The notes under the pieces were generated by a model. That model saw only the letters and a list, made by a program, of their open reading frames with translations. It was not told where the DNA came from and made no database searches. A DNA stretch of 33,055 bases from JAFDWI01 sp964449375 (lineage in GTDB: Bacteria; Actinomycetota; Acidimicrobiia; Acidimicrobiales; Iamiaceae). The position numbers were made by a program, and so were the translations under genes. Of this stretch, positions 17,035 through 25,599 are shown one piece after another; position 1 is the first letter of the stretch, and each line of letters opens with the position of its first letter. The stretch covers positions 1 to 33,055 of the forward strand of contig CAYVAS010000026.1 of NCBI GenBank assembly GCA_964449375.1. The letters run 5' to 3'.

Positions 17035-19365
17035 TCAGCGCGGCCGGGCGGGCGGGGCGACCAGGGTGAGCAGGCCGCGGCGTTCGGCGTCACGGGCCCA
17101 CTCGATCGTCCCACGGTCGTCGGTGAGCAGGATCACCTGGACGATGCGGGTGACCTCCACGACCGCGTCGAGCAGCTGGTGCTTCAACTCTGCAGAGGTC
17201 GACGCGAACGGGTCGTCCAACAGGGCCGGCGCGGGTTCGTGTTCGGTGCTGGGCCACACCGGCCGGTAGCGCACCAGGGTCTCCACCAGATGATCCACCG
17301 GGTTGGCCACTACCAGTCCCCGCTCGACCGCGAGGGAGGCCTCGAGACCCGAGATGCGTCCTTCGATGCGGTTCAGGTTGCGCTTGAGTTCCCCGGTGTC
17401 GGGATCCGAGAAGGTGGCGGTCTGGGTGGCCAGTCGGTCGCGTCGTTCACGCAGTTCCACCACGGCGGGGTCGAGCGCGCCCGGGTCCGCGGCGATCGGG
17501 TCTCCCTCGGCGGGCGCCGGCATGGCAAGGCGGGTCTCCAACTCGTCGATCCGGGCCACGAGCTGGGGGCGCGGCGGTGCCTCCGCGCGGAGCTGGACCC
17601 GCTGGTTCGCGGCATCCAGCTCGCGGCCGTAGCTGGCGATCCGGCTGGTGAGCGTGCCGCCCTCGAAGCCCAGCTCGGCCAGCTCCACCTCGAGCAGGCG
17701 GGTCAGTTTGGCCTCGGCCTCTTCGGTGTCACCCAGGCGGGCCATCAGCCGTGCGGTGCGGCCGGCCAGCACCCGGTCCTGCAGTGACGCCGACAACGAC
17801 TCGGTGGTCGAATCCAGTCCGTAGGGCTCCAGCAGCCCGGCCAGTCGGTCGGTCACCTCGGTCAGCTCCGCGGTGACGTCGTCCAGTTCCCGGCGCAGCC
17901 GGCTCGTTTCGCGCTTCTGGCGTTCCCGGTCGGTGCTGGCCACCCATTCGTTGACGGTCGCCTCCAGCGCGGTGGCATCCGCGGGGCTGATGTCACCGAC
18001 CAGGGCCTGCCATTCCTGGCGCGCGTGCTGGAAGTCCTCGATGACCTGTTCGGCACGCTGCCACCGCTCGCTCTCGGGGTTCTCGCTGAAGCGGGCCCGG
18101 TAGTCACCGATGTCGGTGGCCCCCACCTGACCCAGCAGCAGCGTCTCGTGCTGACGGGCCCGCAGGAGCTGGATGCGGGGGACGGCCACGCCGAGAACCA
18201 GCGCCGCGGTGCACACCACCAGCAGCAGGGGGATGAGCGGGAACCACAGCTCGGTGACCAGCAGCATCGCGGCGGCACACGCGCTGATCGTGGCGGTCAG
18301 CACGCTGGGCATCCAGCGACGTTCGGACACCTCGTTCGCCACCTCGGCGGCGCGGTGGGCGGCCTCGACACGGGCCCGTTCGGCCGGGTCCGCGAGCATC
18401 CGCTCCTCTTCGGCGCGTTGGGCGGCATGCAGCGCCTCGGTGGCCAGCAGCACGTCGCGGTGGGTCAGCCACAACGTCTCCTGGTCCAGTGCCGCCAGCG
18501 TCAGCACTCTGGGGTCGGTGGGTACCGAGATCGGCGGCGCGTCGCGGGTGCGTCCCAGGGCCGCCTCGACGTCGTCGAGCCGGGTGCGCAGACGGTCCCG
18601 TTCGGCCACCGCCGCGGTCAACGTCTCGGGGATCTCGTCAGGAATGTCGATGAGTTCGGCGAGCTCGGATTCCTCGATCGGGGTGCGCTGGCCGAGCTCC
18701 CCGTTGAGCCGGTCGAGCTGGTCACCGATGTCGGCCCACTCGTCCGCGAGGCGCTGCACCTCGGCGGTGGTGTCGATCAGGCGCTGGTCGCGGGCCACCT
18801 GGGAGGGCGGCGCGTCCACCGCGGTGAGCGTGGCGCGGACCTCCTCGAGTTCCACCAGGGCCCGGGCCCGGTTGTGACGGTGCCGGTCCGACTCGGTGCC
18901 CAGGTCGGCGAGCTGGTTCTCGCACTCCTCGAGCTCGGCCATGGCCGCGGCGTGCCGCCGTCGTTCCTCGCGGGCCGCGGCGAGCGCCTCGCGGGCGACA
19001 TCGGCCTGACGGCGGGCGGTCTCCAGTTCGCCGACCAGGGCCAGGCGGCCCGGGTCGTCGGTGGCCCGGGGCAGACCCAGGTCCTCGGCGCTCACCCCGA
19101 GCAGGCTGCGCCACGCGCCGGTGGAACGCAGCGGGACGCCGGCGGCCTCGGCATCGGCGCCGTCGGCGATGGCCAGCCGGCGGCCGCCCGCGTCGACCAG
19201 CGTGACCTGGCCGCCCCGGACCGCACCCCGGTTGAGTTGGGCGATCGCGTCGATGAGGTGGCGACGCTGGGGGCCGGTGAGCCCGGCGAGCACGGTGAAT
19301 CGGGAATGGAACCGCAGGTTCAGCTCGGCATCACCGAGCGGCAGTGTCAGTTCCTCGTACCGCAT
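17035..19365 (-). CDS. Membrane-anchored SMC/YhaN-like coiled-coil protein
   Basis: A 776-aa protein with the plan of an SMC/Rad50/YhaN-type ATPase. A short N-terminal head half is followed by long charged coiled coil (about 105-345). Two hydrophobic segments (about 348-390, around LTATISACAAAMLLVTELW and PLIPLLLVVCTAALVLGVAV) come next, then more coiled coil to about 670 and a C-terminal head half. The latter contains a Walker-B-like PALLDDPF (713-720) and VIQV-type strand VQVILLTDD. The expected N-terminal Walker A (GxxGxGKS/T) is replaced by AGLTGPQRRHL (27-37), lacking Lys and Ser/Thr. It therefore probably does not hydrolyse ATP normally. The membrane hairpin in mid-coil is the oddest feature. 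ATG 19365 has GAGGAG 6-7 bases upstream; a TTG at 19371 is the alternative. Function unknown. Confidence 0.75.
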   Translation of the reverse strand: MRYEELTLPLGDAELNLRFHSRFTVLAGLTGPQRRHLIDAIAQLNRGAVRGGQVTLVDAGGRRLAIADGADAEAAGVPLRSTGAWRSLLGVSAEDLGLPRATDDPGRLALVGELETARRQADVAREALAAAREERRRHAAAMAELEECENQLADLGTESDRHRHNRARALVELEEVRATLTAVDAPPSQVARDQRLIDTTAEVQRLADEWADIGDQLDRLNGELGQRTPIEESELAELIDIPDEIPETLTAAVAERDRLRTRLDDVEAALGRTRDAPPISVPTDPRVLTLAALDQETLWLTHRDVLLATEALHAAQRAEEERMLADPAERARVEAAHRAAEVANEVSERRWMPSVLTATISACAAAMLLVTELWFPLIPLLLVVCTAALVLGVAVPRIQLLRARQHETLLLGQVGATDIGDYRARFSENPESERWQRAEQVIEDFQHARQEWQALVGDISPADATALEATVNEWVASTDRERQKRETSRLRRELDDVTAELTEVTDRLAGLLEPYGLDSTTESLSASLQDRVLAGRTARLMARLGDTEEAEAKLTRLLEVELAELGFEGGTLTSRIASYGRELDAANQRVQLRAEAPPRPQLVARIDELETRLAMPAPAEGDPIAADPGALDPAVVELRERRDRLATQTATFSDPDTGELKRNLNRIEGRISGLEASLAVERGLVVANPVDHLVETLVRYRPVWPSTEHEPAPALLDDPFASTSAELKHQLLDAVVEVTRIVQVILLTDDRGTIEWARDAERRGLLTLVAPPARPR

Positions 19366-19468
19366 CGCCAACTCCTCGGTTCTGATTCCCTCATCGGCTG
19401 ATTCCGGCGTTAGCTGTAGGACGTTTGGCCCATGGACGTCGTCGGGATGTTACTCGCCCGCAATGTTC

Positions 19469-19498
19469 TTGAGTCGTCTTCATCGCTTCCGGTACGGT
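19469..19498 (+). promoter_or_regulatory. Promoter of the ABC exporter operon
   Basis: TTGAGT (19469-19474), 18-base spacer, TACGGT (19493-19498): the best -35/-10 pair in the window. Transcription would begin near 19505, leaving a leader of about 180 bases before ATG 19684. Confidence 0.55.
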
Positions 19499-19513
19499 CG
19501 GCGCTCGGCGGGT

Positions 19514-19567
19514 CGACCGCCCGGGGGACACGATCGCACGCCTGCCGTCGGCGACCGCCCGGGGGAC
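19514..19567 (+). repeat. 16-bp direct repeat in the exporter leader
   Basis: CGACCGCCCGGGGGAC occurs at 19514-19529 and again at 19552-19567, 38 bp apart. Each copy is followed by a similar tail ending in CGCA. The spacing is near 3.6 helical turns. It could be a pair of regulator sites or a small RNA element; nothing is proved. Confidence 0.5.
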
Positions 19568-19683
19568 GACCGCATGCAGCCGAGGACTGACAGACCGGGG
19601 TCGCGCGACATGGAATCGATGTGCTTCGCCGTTGCGGGCGCCGTGATCGGTGCGCCGTCGACGGCGACACGTGGGCGTCGGCG

Positions 19684-21489
19684 ATGACCGACCCCGGCGA
19701 CACCACCACGGCACGACGCGGCTGGCGTCTGCTCCGCCGTCAGATCCGCGCCCAACGTTCCGGCATCGTGATCGGGATACTGGCCGGGGTGGTCTGGACC
19801 GCCGCCAAGGTGGCGGTTCCGATGCTGATCCGTACCGCGATCGACCACGGGATCGTCGCCGGTGACACCGACGCGGTGCTGCGTTGGGGCGTCATCATCG
19901 GGCTGGTGGGGGTGGTCTCGGCGATCTTCACCGGGACCCGCCGGTACTTCGCGTTCCGCGAGGCCCGCTGGGCCGAGGCCGACCTGCGCCACCGGATGTT
20001 CGCGCACCTCCAGGAACTGCACTTCTCCTACCACGACGGCGCCCGCACCGGTCAGCTCATGAGCCGGGGCAACACCGACCTCCAACAGATCGTCAACTTC
20101 CTGGTCATGATCCCGTTGACCTGCGCCAACCTGCTGACGACGCTGGCGGCGACGCTGTTGATGCTCCGCATGGACTGGCGCCTCACCGTGGTGGCCGTCG
20201 GCAGCCTGCCGCTGCTCAACGTGTTCGCCAAGCGGTTCGCGTCACGGCTGAACCCGGCGGCCCTGGGGGTGCAACAGGAATCCGCGCGGCTGGCCGAGGT
20301 CGTCGAGGAGACCGTCGCGGGGATCCGGGTGGTCAAGGGGTTCGGGACCGAACCGACCCAGGCGGCCAACCTCGACCAGGCCGCGGACCGCCTCTATGAC
20401 CGGACCATCGACACCGCCCGGATCCGGGGCCGCTACATCCCGCTGCTGGACGTGCTGCCCATGCTCGGGCTGGTGCTGGTGATGCTCTACGGCGGGCATC
20501 TGGTCATCGACGGGCGTCTCAGCCTGGGTGAGCTGGTCGCGTTCAACGCGTACGTGGTGTTGCTGATCTGGCCGCTGCGGATGTTGGGAGCGATCGTCGA
20601 CCAGGCCCAGCGTGCCGCGGTGTCCGCGGGTCGGGTCGACGAGGTGCTCGCGACCGACGCGTCGATCGTGGACCCGCCACGACCGGTGCCGCTCGGTGAC
20701 GGTGGCGGCCGGGTGGAGTTCCGCGACGTGCACTTCGCCTACCCGGGTACCGGTGTGGAGGTGCTCGCGGGCTTCGAGTTGACGATCGAGCCGGGAGAGT
20801 CGGTCGCGTTGGTCGGCAACACCGGGTCGGGCAAGTCCACCGTCGCCAAGCTGATCCCGCGCTTCTACGACCCGGACGCCGGCGTGGTGACCATCGACGG
20901 GGTCGACGTGCGTCGGGCCCGGCTGGCCGAGGTGCGCCGCGCGGTGGGCATCGTGTTCGAGGACACGTTCCTGTTCAGCGACACGATCGCTGCCAACATC
21001 GCGTTCGCCGACCCGGAGGCCTCCACCGAACAGATCCGCCGCGCGGCGCGTCTGGCCGGCGCCGACGAGTTCATCTCGGAGCTGCCCGAGGGCTACGACA
21101 CCGAAGTCGGTGAACGCGGCTTCAGCCTGTCGGGCGGGCAGCGCCAGCGTCTGGCCATCGCCCGGGCGATCCTGGCCGACCCACGGGTGCTGATCCTGGA
21201 CGACGCCACCTCGGCGGTGGACCCCTCCAAGGAACACGAGATCCGCGCCGCGATGGGCGAGGTGATGGCGGCGCGCACCACGATCGTGATCGCTCACCGT
21301 CCCGCGACGATCGCGATGGCCGACCGGGTCGTGCTGATCGACGAAGGACGCGTCGCCGCCACCGGCTCGCACCAGGAACTGCTGGCGTCGAGCCCGCGCT
21401 ACCGCGAGGTGCTCGCCGCGGCAGAACGTGAAGCCAGCGGTGGCCCCGGCGCGGACCGTGGCCGACTGGCGGGGGAGCCGAGCCGATGA
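19684..21489 (+). CDS. ABC exporter subunit 1 (degenerate Walker B)
   Basis: Half-transporter of a heterodimeric ABC exporter, 601 aa: a six-helix membrane domain (residues about 20-330) followed by a nucleotide-binding domain. Walker A is GNTGSGKST (about 378-386), the signature is canonical LSGGQRQR (482), and the H-loop is IVIAHRPAT. Walker B is LILDD (503-507): the catalytic Glu is Asp507. This is the arrangement of TM287/LmrC-type subunits. ATG 19684 is chosen because the membrane domain starts just after it; a frame from 19621 also reads in. It overlaps subunit 2 by ATGA. The substrate is unknown (drugs, lipids and peptides are all possible). Confidence 0.92.
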   Translation: MTDPGDTTTARRGWRLLRRQIRAQRSGIVIGILAGVVWTAAKVAVPMLIRTAIDHGIVAGDTDAVLRWGVIIGLVGVVSAIFTGTRRYFAFREARWAEADLRHRMFAHLQELHFSYHDGARTGQLMSRGNTDLQQIVNFLVMIPLTCANLLTTLAATLLMLRMDWRLTVVAVGSLPLLNVFAKRFASRLNPAALGVQQESARLAEVVEETVAGIRVVKGFGTEPTQAANLDQAADRLYDRTIDTARIRGRYIPLLDVLPMLGLVLVMLYGGHLVIDGRLSLGELVAFNAYVVLLIWPLRMLGAIVDQAQRAAVSAGRVDEVLATDASIVDPPRPVPLGDGGGRVEFRDVHFAYPGTGVEVLAGFELTIEPGESVALVGNTGSGKSTVAKLIPRFYDPDAGVVTIDGVDVRRARLAEVRRAVGIVFEDTFLFSDTIAANIAFADPEASTEQIRRAARLAGADEFISELPEGYDTEVGERGFSLSGGQRQRLAIARAILADPRVLILDDATSAVDPSKEHEIRAAMGEVMAARTTIVIAHRPATIAMADRVVLIDEGRVAATGSHQELLASSPRYREVLAAAEREASGGPGADRGRLAGEPSR

Positions 21490-23366
21490 GCACCACCACC
21501 CGACCGCCGCGCACCGGACGTCGGTTCTGGTCCGCCCCCGAGCCCCCGCCCCGGCAGGTCCACGACCGCGCCGGGCCCCGCACCTGGGAGGACACCCGGC
21601 GGCTGTTGCGCCGTCTGGCTCCGGTGGCCCGCCCCTACCGGCGGCGTCTGGCCGCCGCGGTGTCGCTGGTGGTGGTCTACGCGCTCACGATCCTGGCCGG
21701 GCCCTACCTGCTCAAGATCGCCATCGACCACGGCATCGCCGAATCCGACGCCGGCGTGTTGAACGTGGTCGTGGTGGTGTATCTGGGCGTCACGATCCTG
21801 TCGTGGCGGGTCGAGGGCCTGCAGATCACGATGATGGCCCTGGTCGGTGAGGGCTTTCTGCGGGACCTGCGCGCCCGGGTGTTCTCGCATCTGCTGCGCC
21901 TGTCGATGCCCTACTACGACCGGCAACCCTCTGGTGTGGTCGTGTCGCGCATGACCTCGGACATCGACGTGATGGAGAACCTGGTCCAACAGGGTCTGAT
22001 CCTGATCGTCACCAACCTGGTGTTGCTGGCCGTGGCGGTGATCGTGCTGGCGGTGGTGTCCTGGCAATTGCTGCTGTTGTGTCTGATCCCGCTGCCGCTG
22101 GTGGCGCTGGCGACCATCAAGTTCAACCGCGACTCGAACCGGTCCTTCCTGATGGTGCGCGACTGGATCGGCATGACCCTCACCTCGCTGCAGGAGGGCA
22201 TCAGCGGGGTGCGCATCATCCAGGCCTTCGACCGTTCCGAGGTGGAGGTCAAGCGGTTCTCGCGGCGCAACCGTGGCCTGTACGACGAGTACATGCACTC
22301 GGTGTTGATCTCGTGTTGGTACCTGCCCGTCATCGAGTTCTCCGGGGTGCTGACCACCGCGCTGGTCATCGGGGTGGGCGGGTTGCTGACCGTGCAGGGC
22401 ACGGTCACGATCGGCACGGTCACCTTCTTCGTGTTGAGCCTGTCGAACCTGTTCGACCCGGTCCAGCAGCTCAGCCAGTACGTGAACCAGGTCCAGCAGG
22501 CGGGCGCAGGACTGTCGAAGCTGGCGGATCTGCTGGACGAACCCGTTGACGTGGTCGAACCGTCCGACCCGGTGCGGTGCCCGGAGAAGGGCGACATCGA
22601 GGTGCGCGACCTGTGGTTCGGCTACGGCGACCCCGAGGTCCTGCGTGCCGACCATGAGGCCGGCGCCACCGAGGGCTTCGTGCTGCGCGACATCGACCTG
22701 ACCATCGCCGAGGGGGAACGCCTCGCCTTGGTGGGTCCCACCGGTGCGGGCAAGTCGACCCTGGCCAAGTTGATCGCCCGGCTGTACGACCCGGTGGTGG
22801 GCACGGTGACCTTCGGCGGGGTCGACCTGCGGCGGATCGCCGGGCCCGAGCTGCGCCGGGCCATCTGCGTGGTGCCCCAGGAGGGCTTCCTGTTCAGCGG
22901 GTCGATCCTCGAGAACGTCCGGATCGCCCGGCCCGAGGCCACCGACGCCGAGGTGTTGGCCGCCTTCGACGTGCTGGGGGTGCGGGAGCGCTTCGAGGCG
23001 CTGCCCGAGGGCCTGGCGACCGAGGTGCACGAACGCGGGTCGCGACTGTCGGCGGGGGAGAAGCAGCTCGTGTCGTTGGTGCGGGCCGCGCTGGCCGACC
23101 CGGCGGTGCTGGTGTTGGACGAGGCGACGTCGTCGCTCGATCCGGGCACCGAGGCCCTGGTCGAAGCTGCGATGGAGCGGCTCATGGAGGGCCGCACCGT
23201 CATCGTGATCGCGCATCGGCTGTCGACCTCGGAACGCGCGGACCGGGTGGGTGTGGTCGCGGATGGCGAATTGGCCGAGCTCGGATCCCACGACGAGCTC
23301 GTGGCGCTCGGTGGTCGCTACGCGGGTCTGTACGAGGTCTGGACCGCCGGCCTCACCAGCGTGTGA
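21486..23366 (+). CDS. ABC exporter subunit 2 (canonical Walker B, altered signature)
   Basis: Second half of the heterodimeric exporter, 626 aa. An Arg/Pro-rich N-terminus of about 45 residues precedes six membrane helices, then the nucleotide-binding domain. Walker A is GPTGAGKST (417-425). The signature is LSAGEKQL (521) instead of LSGGQ, and Walker B is LVLDE with Glu546. A short insertion (ADHEAGATEGF) lies between the first strand and the Walker A strand. In the dimer the intact Walker B here faces the intact LSGGQ of subunit 1, while the Asp-type Walker B of subunit 1 faces LSAGE. That gives one active and one degenerate site, as in TM287/288. Start ATG 21486 overlaps the stop of subunit 1. 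Confidence 0.92.
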   Translation: MSTTTRPPRTGRRFWSAPEPPPRQVHDRAGPRTWEDTRRLLRRLAPVARPYRRRLAAAVSLVVVYALTILAGPYLLKIAIDHGIAESDAGVLNVVVVVYLGVTILSWRVEGLQITMMALVGEGFLRDLRARVFSHLLRLSMPYYDRQPSGVVVSRMTSDIDVMENLVQQGLILIVTNLVLLAVAVIVLAVVSWQLLLLCLIPLPLVALATIKFNRDSNRSFLMVRDWIGMTLTSLQEGISGVRIIQAFDRSEVEVKRFSRRNRGLYDEYMHSVLISCWYLPVIEFSGVLTTALVIGVGGLLTVQGTVTIGTVTFFVLSLSNLFDPVQQLSQYVNQVQQAGAGLSKLADLLDEPVDVVEPSDPVRCPEKGDIEVRDLWFGYGDPEVLRADHEAGATEGFVLRDIDLTIAEGERLALVGPTGAGKSTLAKLIARLYDPVVGTVTFGGVDLRRIAGPELRRAICVVPQEGFLFSGSILENVRIARPEATDAEVLAAFDVLGVRERFEALPEGLATEVHERGSRLSAGEKQLVSLVRAALADPAVLVLDEATSSLDPGTEALVEAAMERLMEGRTVIVIAHRLSTSERADRVGVVADGELAELGSHDELVALGGRYAGLYEVWTAGLTSV

Positions 23367-23409
23367 GTCGTCTGCTCAAGTTTTCGCAGATTCGCGTCGA
23401 GATTTCGTG

Positions 23410-23415
23410 TAGTCT
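23410..23415 (+). promoter_or_regulatory. -10 box of the RHS gene
   Basis: TAGTCT, 53 bases before GTG 23468, in the 101-bp gap after the exporter operon. The surrounding DNA is noticeably more AT-rich than the upstream genes. No clear -35 box. Confidence 0.35.
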
Positions 23416-23467
23416 GTGACACGCACAGAGCATTTCCATCGCTGTAGGACGTTATTGGGGGTTTGAT

Positions 23468-25566
23468 GTGTTTCGGGCGCGTGCGGGTTCAGTGGTTTTG
23501 TCGATGGTGCTGCTTGTTGGGATGACGCCGCCGGTGTCTGCTGGGCAGATGACCGGGGGGGGGGTCCGCATCTGACCCGGTAACGCCGGACTCGGATGGG
23601 ACGGTCGCATCCTCGACGACGCTGGGTTCGACGGTCCCGGGGACGACGTTGTCAACGACGACGCTGGCAGAGAATGATGGGACGGCAACAACTACGGCGC
23701 CGTCAGTTCCATCCGATACATCGACAGCTGGGGATGCTTCCGCGGGCCTTGCGAGGTCGTCGTCGGCGAGTCCGGGTCCGCAGGTGTGTTCGGGTGCTTC
23801 ACTGGCGGGTTCAATCTATTGGACAAGTGGGAATGACACGAATAGCGTGTATGCGCATATTTGGGTGCCGGCTGGTCGGACGGTTTCCGTGTCGTTGACG
23901 GCGACTGGTACACGTGGGCTCTTACCACAGTATGGTCTGTATTCTCCATTGAACCATTCGCACCTGTACTATTCTCCGAATCGTACGTATGTGCATGAGG
24001 AGTCATGGAAGAACACATCTTCGGCGTCGGTACAGAAGATTCTCCATCTTTCGGGTTTGTGGGTCGACAAGGTGACCTTCTTCATGGGCGTTGAATTGGA
24101 TGGTCCGGGCGATCCGCTGCATCCGTGTTCGGGGCCGGTCGATGGGGACTCCCAGATTGGCTTGGGAGGTTCGGCGACGCCGTGTCATTCAGCATGCGGC
24201 TCGACGTCGGGTGCGTTTCAGGTGTTGCAGCGGTTGTTCGGAGATCCGGTCGATGCAGGGCGGGGTGCGTTAGTCGAGACAGTTACTGATATGTCGGTTG
24301 CGTCGCGTGGCCCGGCGTTGCGGATTGCGCGCACGTACGATTCGGCAGCAGCCCGGGAGGGGATGTCTGGGGTGTTCGGCGCGGGGTGGTCGTCGTTGCT
24401 GGACTCGTCGTTGACGGCGGATATGGTCGGTTCGGAGTCGACTGCGGTGTGGCGACAGCCTTCTGGTGCGAAAGTATCGTTTGTCGATGAGGGTTCGGAG
24501 TGGCGGGCGCGATTGTCTGGGGTCACCGCGACGCTCTCGATGTTTGGTGGCCAGTTTGAAGTAGCGACGGACGACGGAACGGTCTATCGCTTCGAGCCGG
24601 GTACATCCGGGGTATTGCGTCTGGTGCAAGTCGTGGACCGAAACGGGTACGTGTTGTCATTGACGTGGTCGGCAAGCCAGCTGCAGTTGGTCTCTCACGC
24701 GAACCCGGGTGCAGGCGCGGCGTCGGCGTACTCGCTGACTGTTGGTTTGTCGGCTGGTCGGGTCGTTCAGGTCCGCGATCCTGCTGGTCGCAAGGTGTTG
24801 TACTCGTACTCTGGTGATGACCTTGTGAGTGTCTCATCTCTGGGAGGGGGTTCGTGGCAGTATTCCTATGCGGACCCGCACTTGTTGACGAATCTTGTTG
24901 AACCGTCGGGTGGTGAGACGGTTACCTCCTATGACGAGTCAGGTCGCGTCGCGGCGCAGTGGGATCCGAAGGCGGTCGCCGCAGGAACCGTTGCTGATGT
25001 TTCTGCAGCGACTCAGTTTGCCTATGAGGGTTTTGATGCCGCAGCTCCGTTGACGGGCACGACGACGATAACGGGACCCGACGGTTCGGTCACTGAGCAG
25101 TTGTATGGGTCCGGACTGTTGATTGGTGAGCGCCAAGGCGTGGGTACGGCGGCTGAGACGTCGTGGCAATTTGGTTATGATGCGGTGTCTGGGTTGGTGA
25201 CAGGCGTGGTGGCACCGAACAAGGCGATGTCGTTATTGGCCTATACTGAGCAGGGTTGGCTGTCTCAAGAGGTATCGCCGTCATGGGGGTCCATTATCTA
25301 CTCGAACTTCGATCCGTTCGGGAATCCCGGAGCTGTCAAAGATCAATCCGGTGTGACCACAACCTATGCCTACGATGTGCATGGCAATGTGGTGTCGGTT
25401 GGACGCCCGTGGGGTTCGGATACGGCGACTACGACATTCGTGCGGAGTTCGTTTCGTCCTGATGATGTGATGTCGGTGACGGCCCCTGATGGGACGACGA
25501 CGAACTTCACGTACCTGCCGGGGTCTGGTCAGGTTGCGTCGACTACGGACCCGGCGGGTGGGAAGA
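23468..25566 (+). pseudogene. RHS-repeat secreted protein, 5' part (frameshifted at G10, cut by IS)
   Basis: N-terminal part of a large RHS-repeat protein of the polymorphic-toxin type. GTG 23468 follows GGGGG and encodes a secretion signal (MFRARAGSVVLSMVLLVGM, then PPVSAG). That frame ends at TGA 23573, just after ten Gs at 23555-23564. Removing one G joins it in frame to a Ser/Thr-rich linker and the rest of the protein. No ATG start exists in the downstream frame before it; a TTG at 23649 is the first weak candidate, so the signal-peptide frame is the likely true start. After the linker come a Cys-containing beta domain and a DUF6531-like segment (FGDPVDAGRGALVETVTDMS, LRIARTYDS). RHS/YD repeats then run to the IS insertion (VTTTYAYDVHGNVVSVG). 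With the 3' part and 9 Gs the protein would be 1641 aa. As read, the gene is broken. Confidence 0.85.
23555..23564 (+). repeat. Run of ten G residues at the RHS signal-peptide junction
   Basis: A mononucleotide G10 tract 29 codons after the start. Nine Gs (or twelve) give one continuous frame from the signal peptide into the RHS protein; ten give a 35-aa truncated product. It is a candidate slipped-strand switch, or an assembly error. Confidence 0.8.
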
Positions 25567-25591
25567 GGGACTGCCGCGCGAGGAGGAGACA
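25567..25591 (+). repeat. IS left inverted repeat
   Basis: Begins GGGACTGCCGCGCG; matches the other end in 22 of 25 positions in inverted orientation. It is the end next to the orfB stop codon. Confidence 0.88.
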
Positions 25592-25599
25592 GCGGTTAG

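Larger units (their letters stand above)
19366..19683. other. Divergent intergenic region with a long leader
   Basis: A 318-bp region between the coiled-coil gene (minus) and the ABC exporter operon (plus). It holds the exporter promoter (19469-19498), then a leader of about 180 bases containing a 16-bp direct repeat. An open frame from TTG 19621 runs into the exporter gene but does not look like protein with a conserved start. No RNA gene is recognised. Confidence 0.5.

Noticed and set aside
18025..19401. Plus-strand frame of 458 codons opposite the coiled-coil gene
   Set aside because: Composition of an antisense shadow; the minus-strand gene has coiled coil, membrane segments and a good ribosome site.
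21399..23291. Minus-strand frame of 630 codons opposite exporter subunit 2
   Set aside because: Gln/His/Arg-rich shadow of a clear ABC gene.
23555..23575. Programmed -1 ribosomal frameshift at the G tract
   Set aside because: Reaching the RHS frame needs a +1 (or -2) shift from the signal-peptide frame; a -1 slip leads to the wrong frame, so a change in tract length is the simpler explanation.
23452..23691. Minus-strand frame over the RHS start region
   Set aside because: No ribosome site or motif; it covers the signal peptide and G tract of the plus-strand gene.
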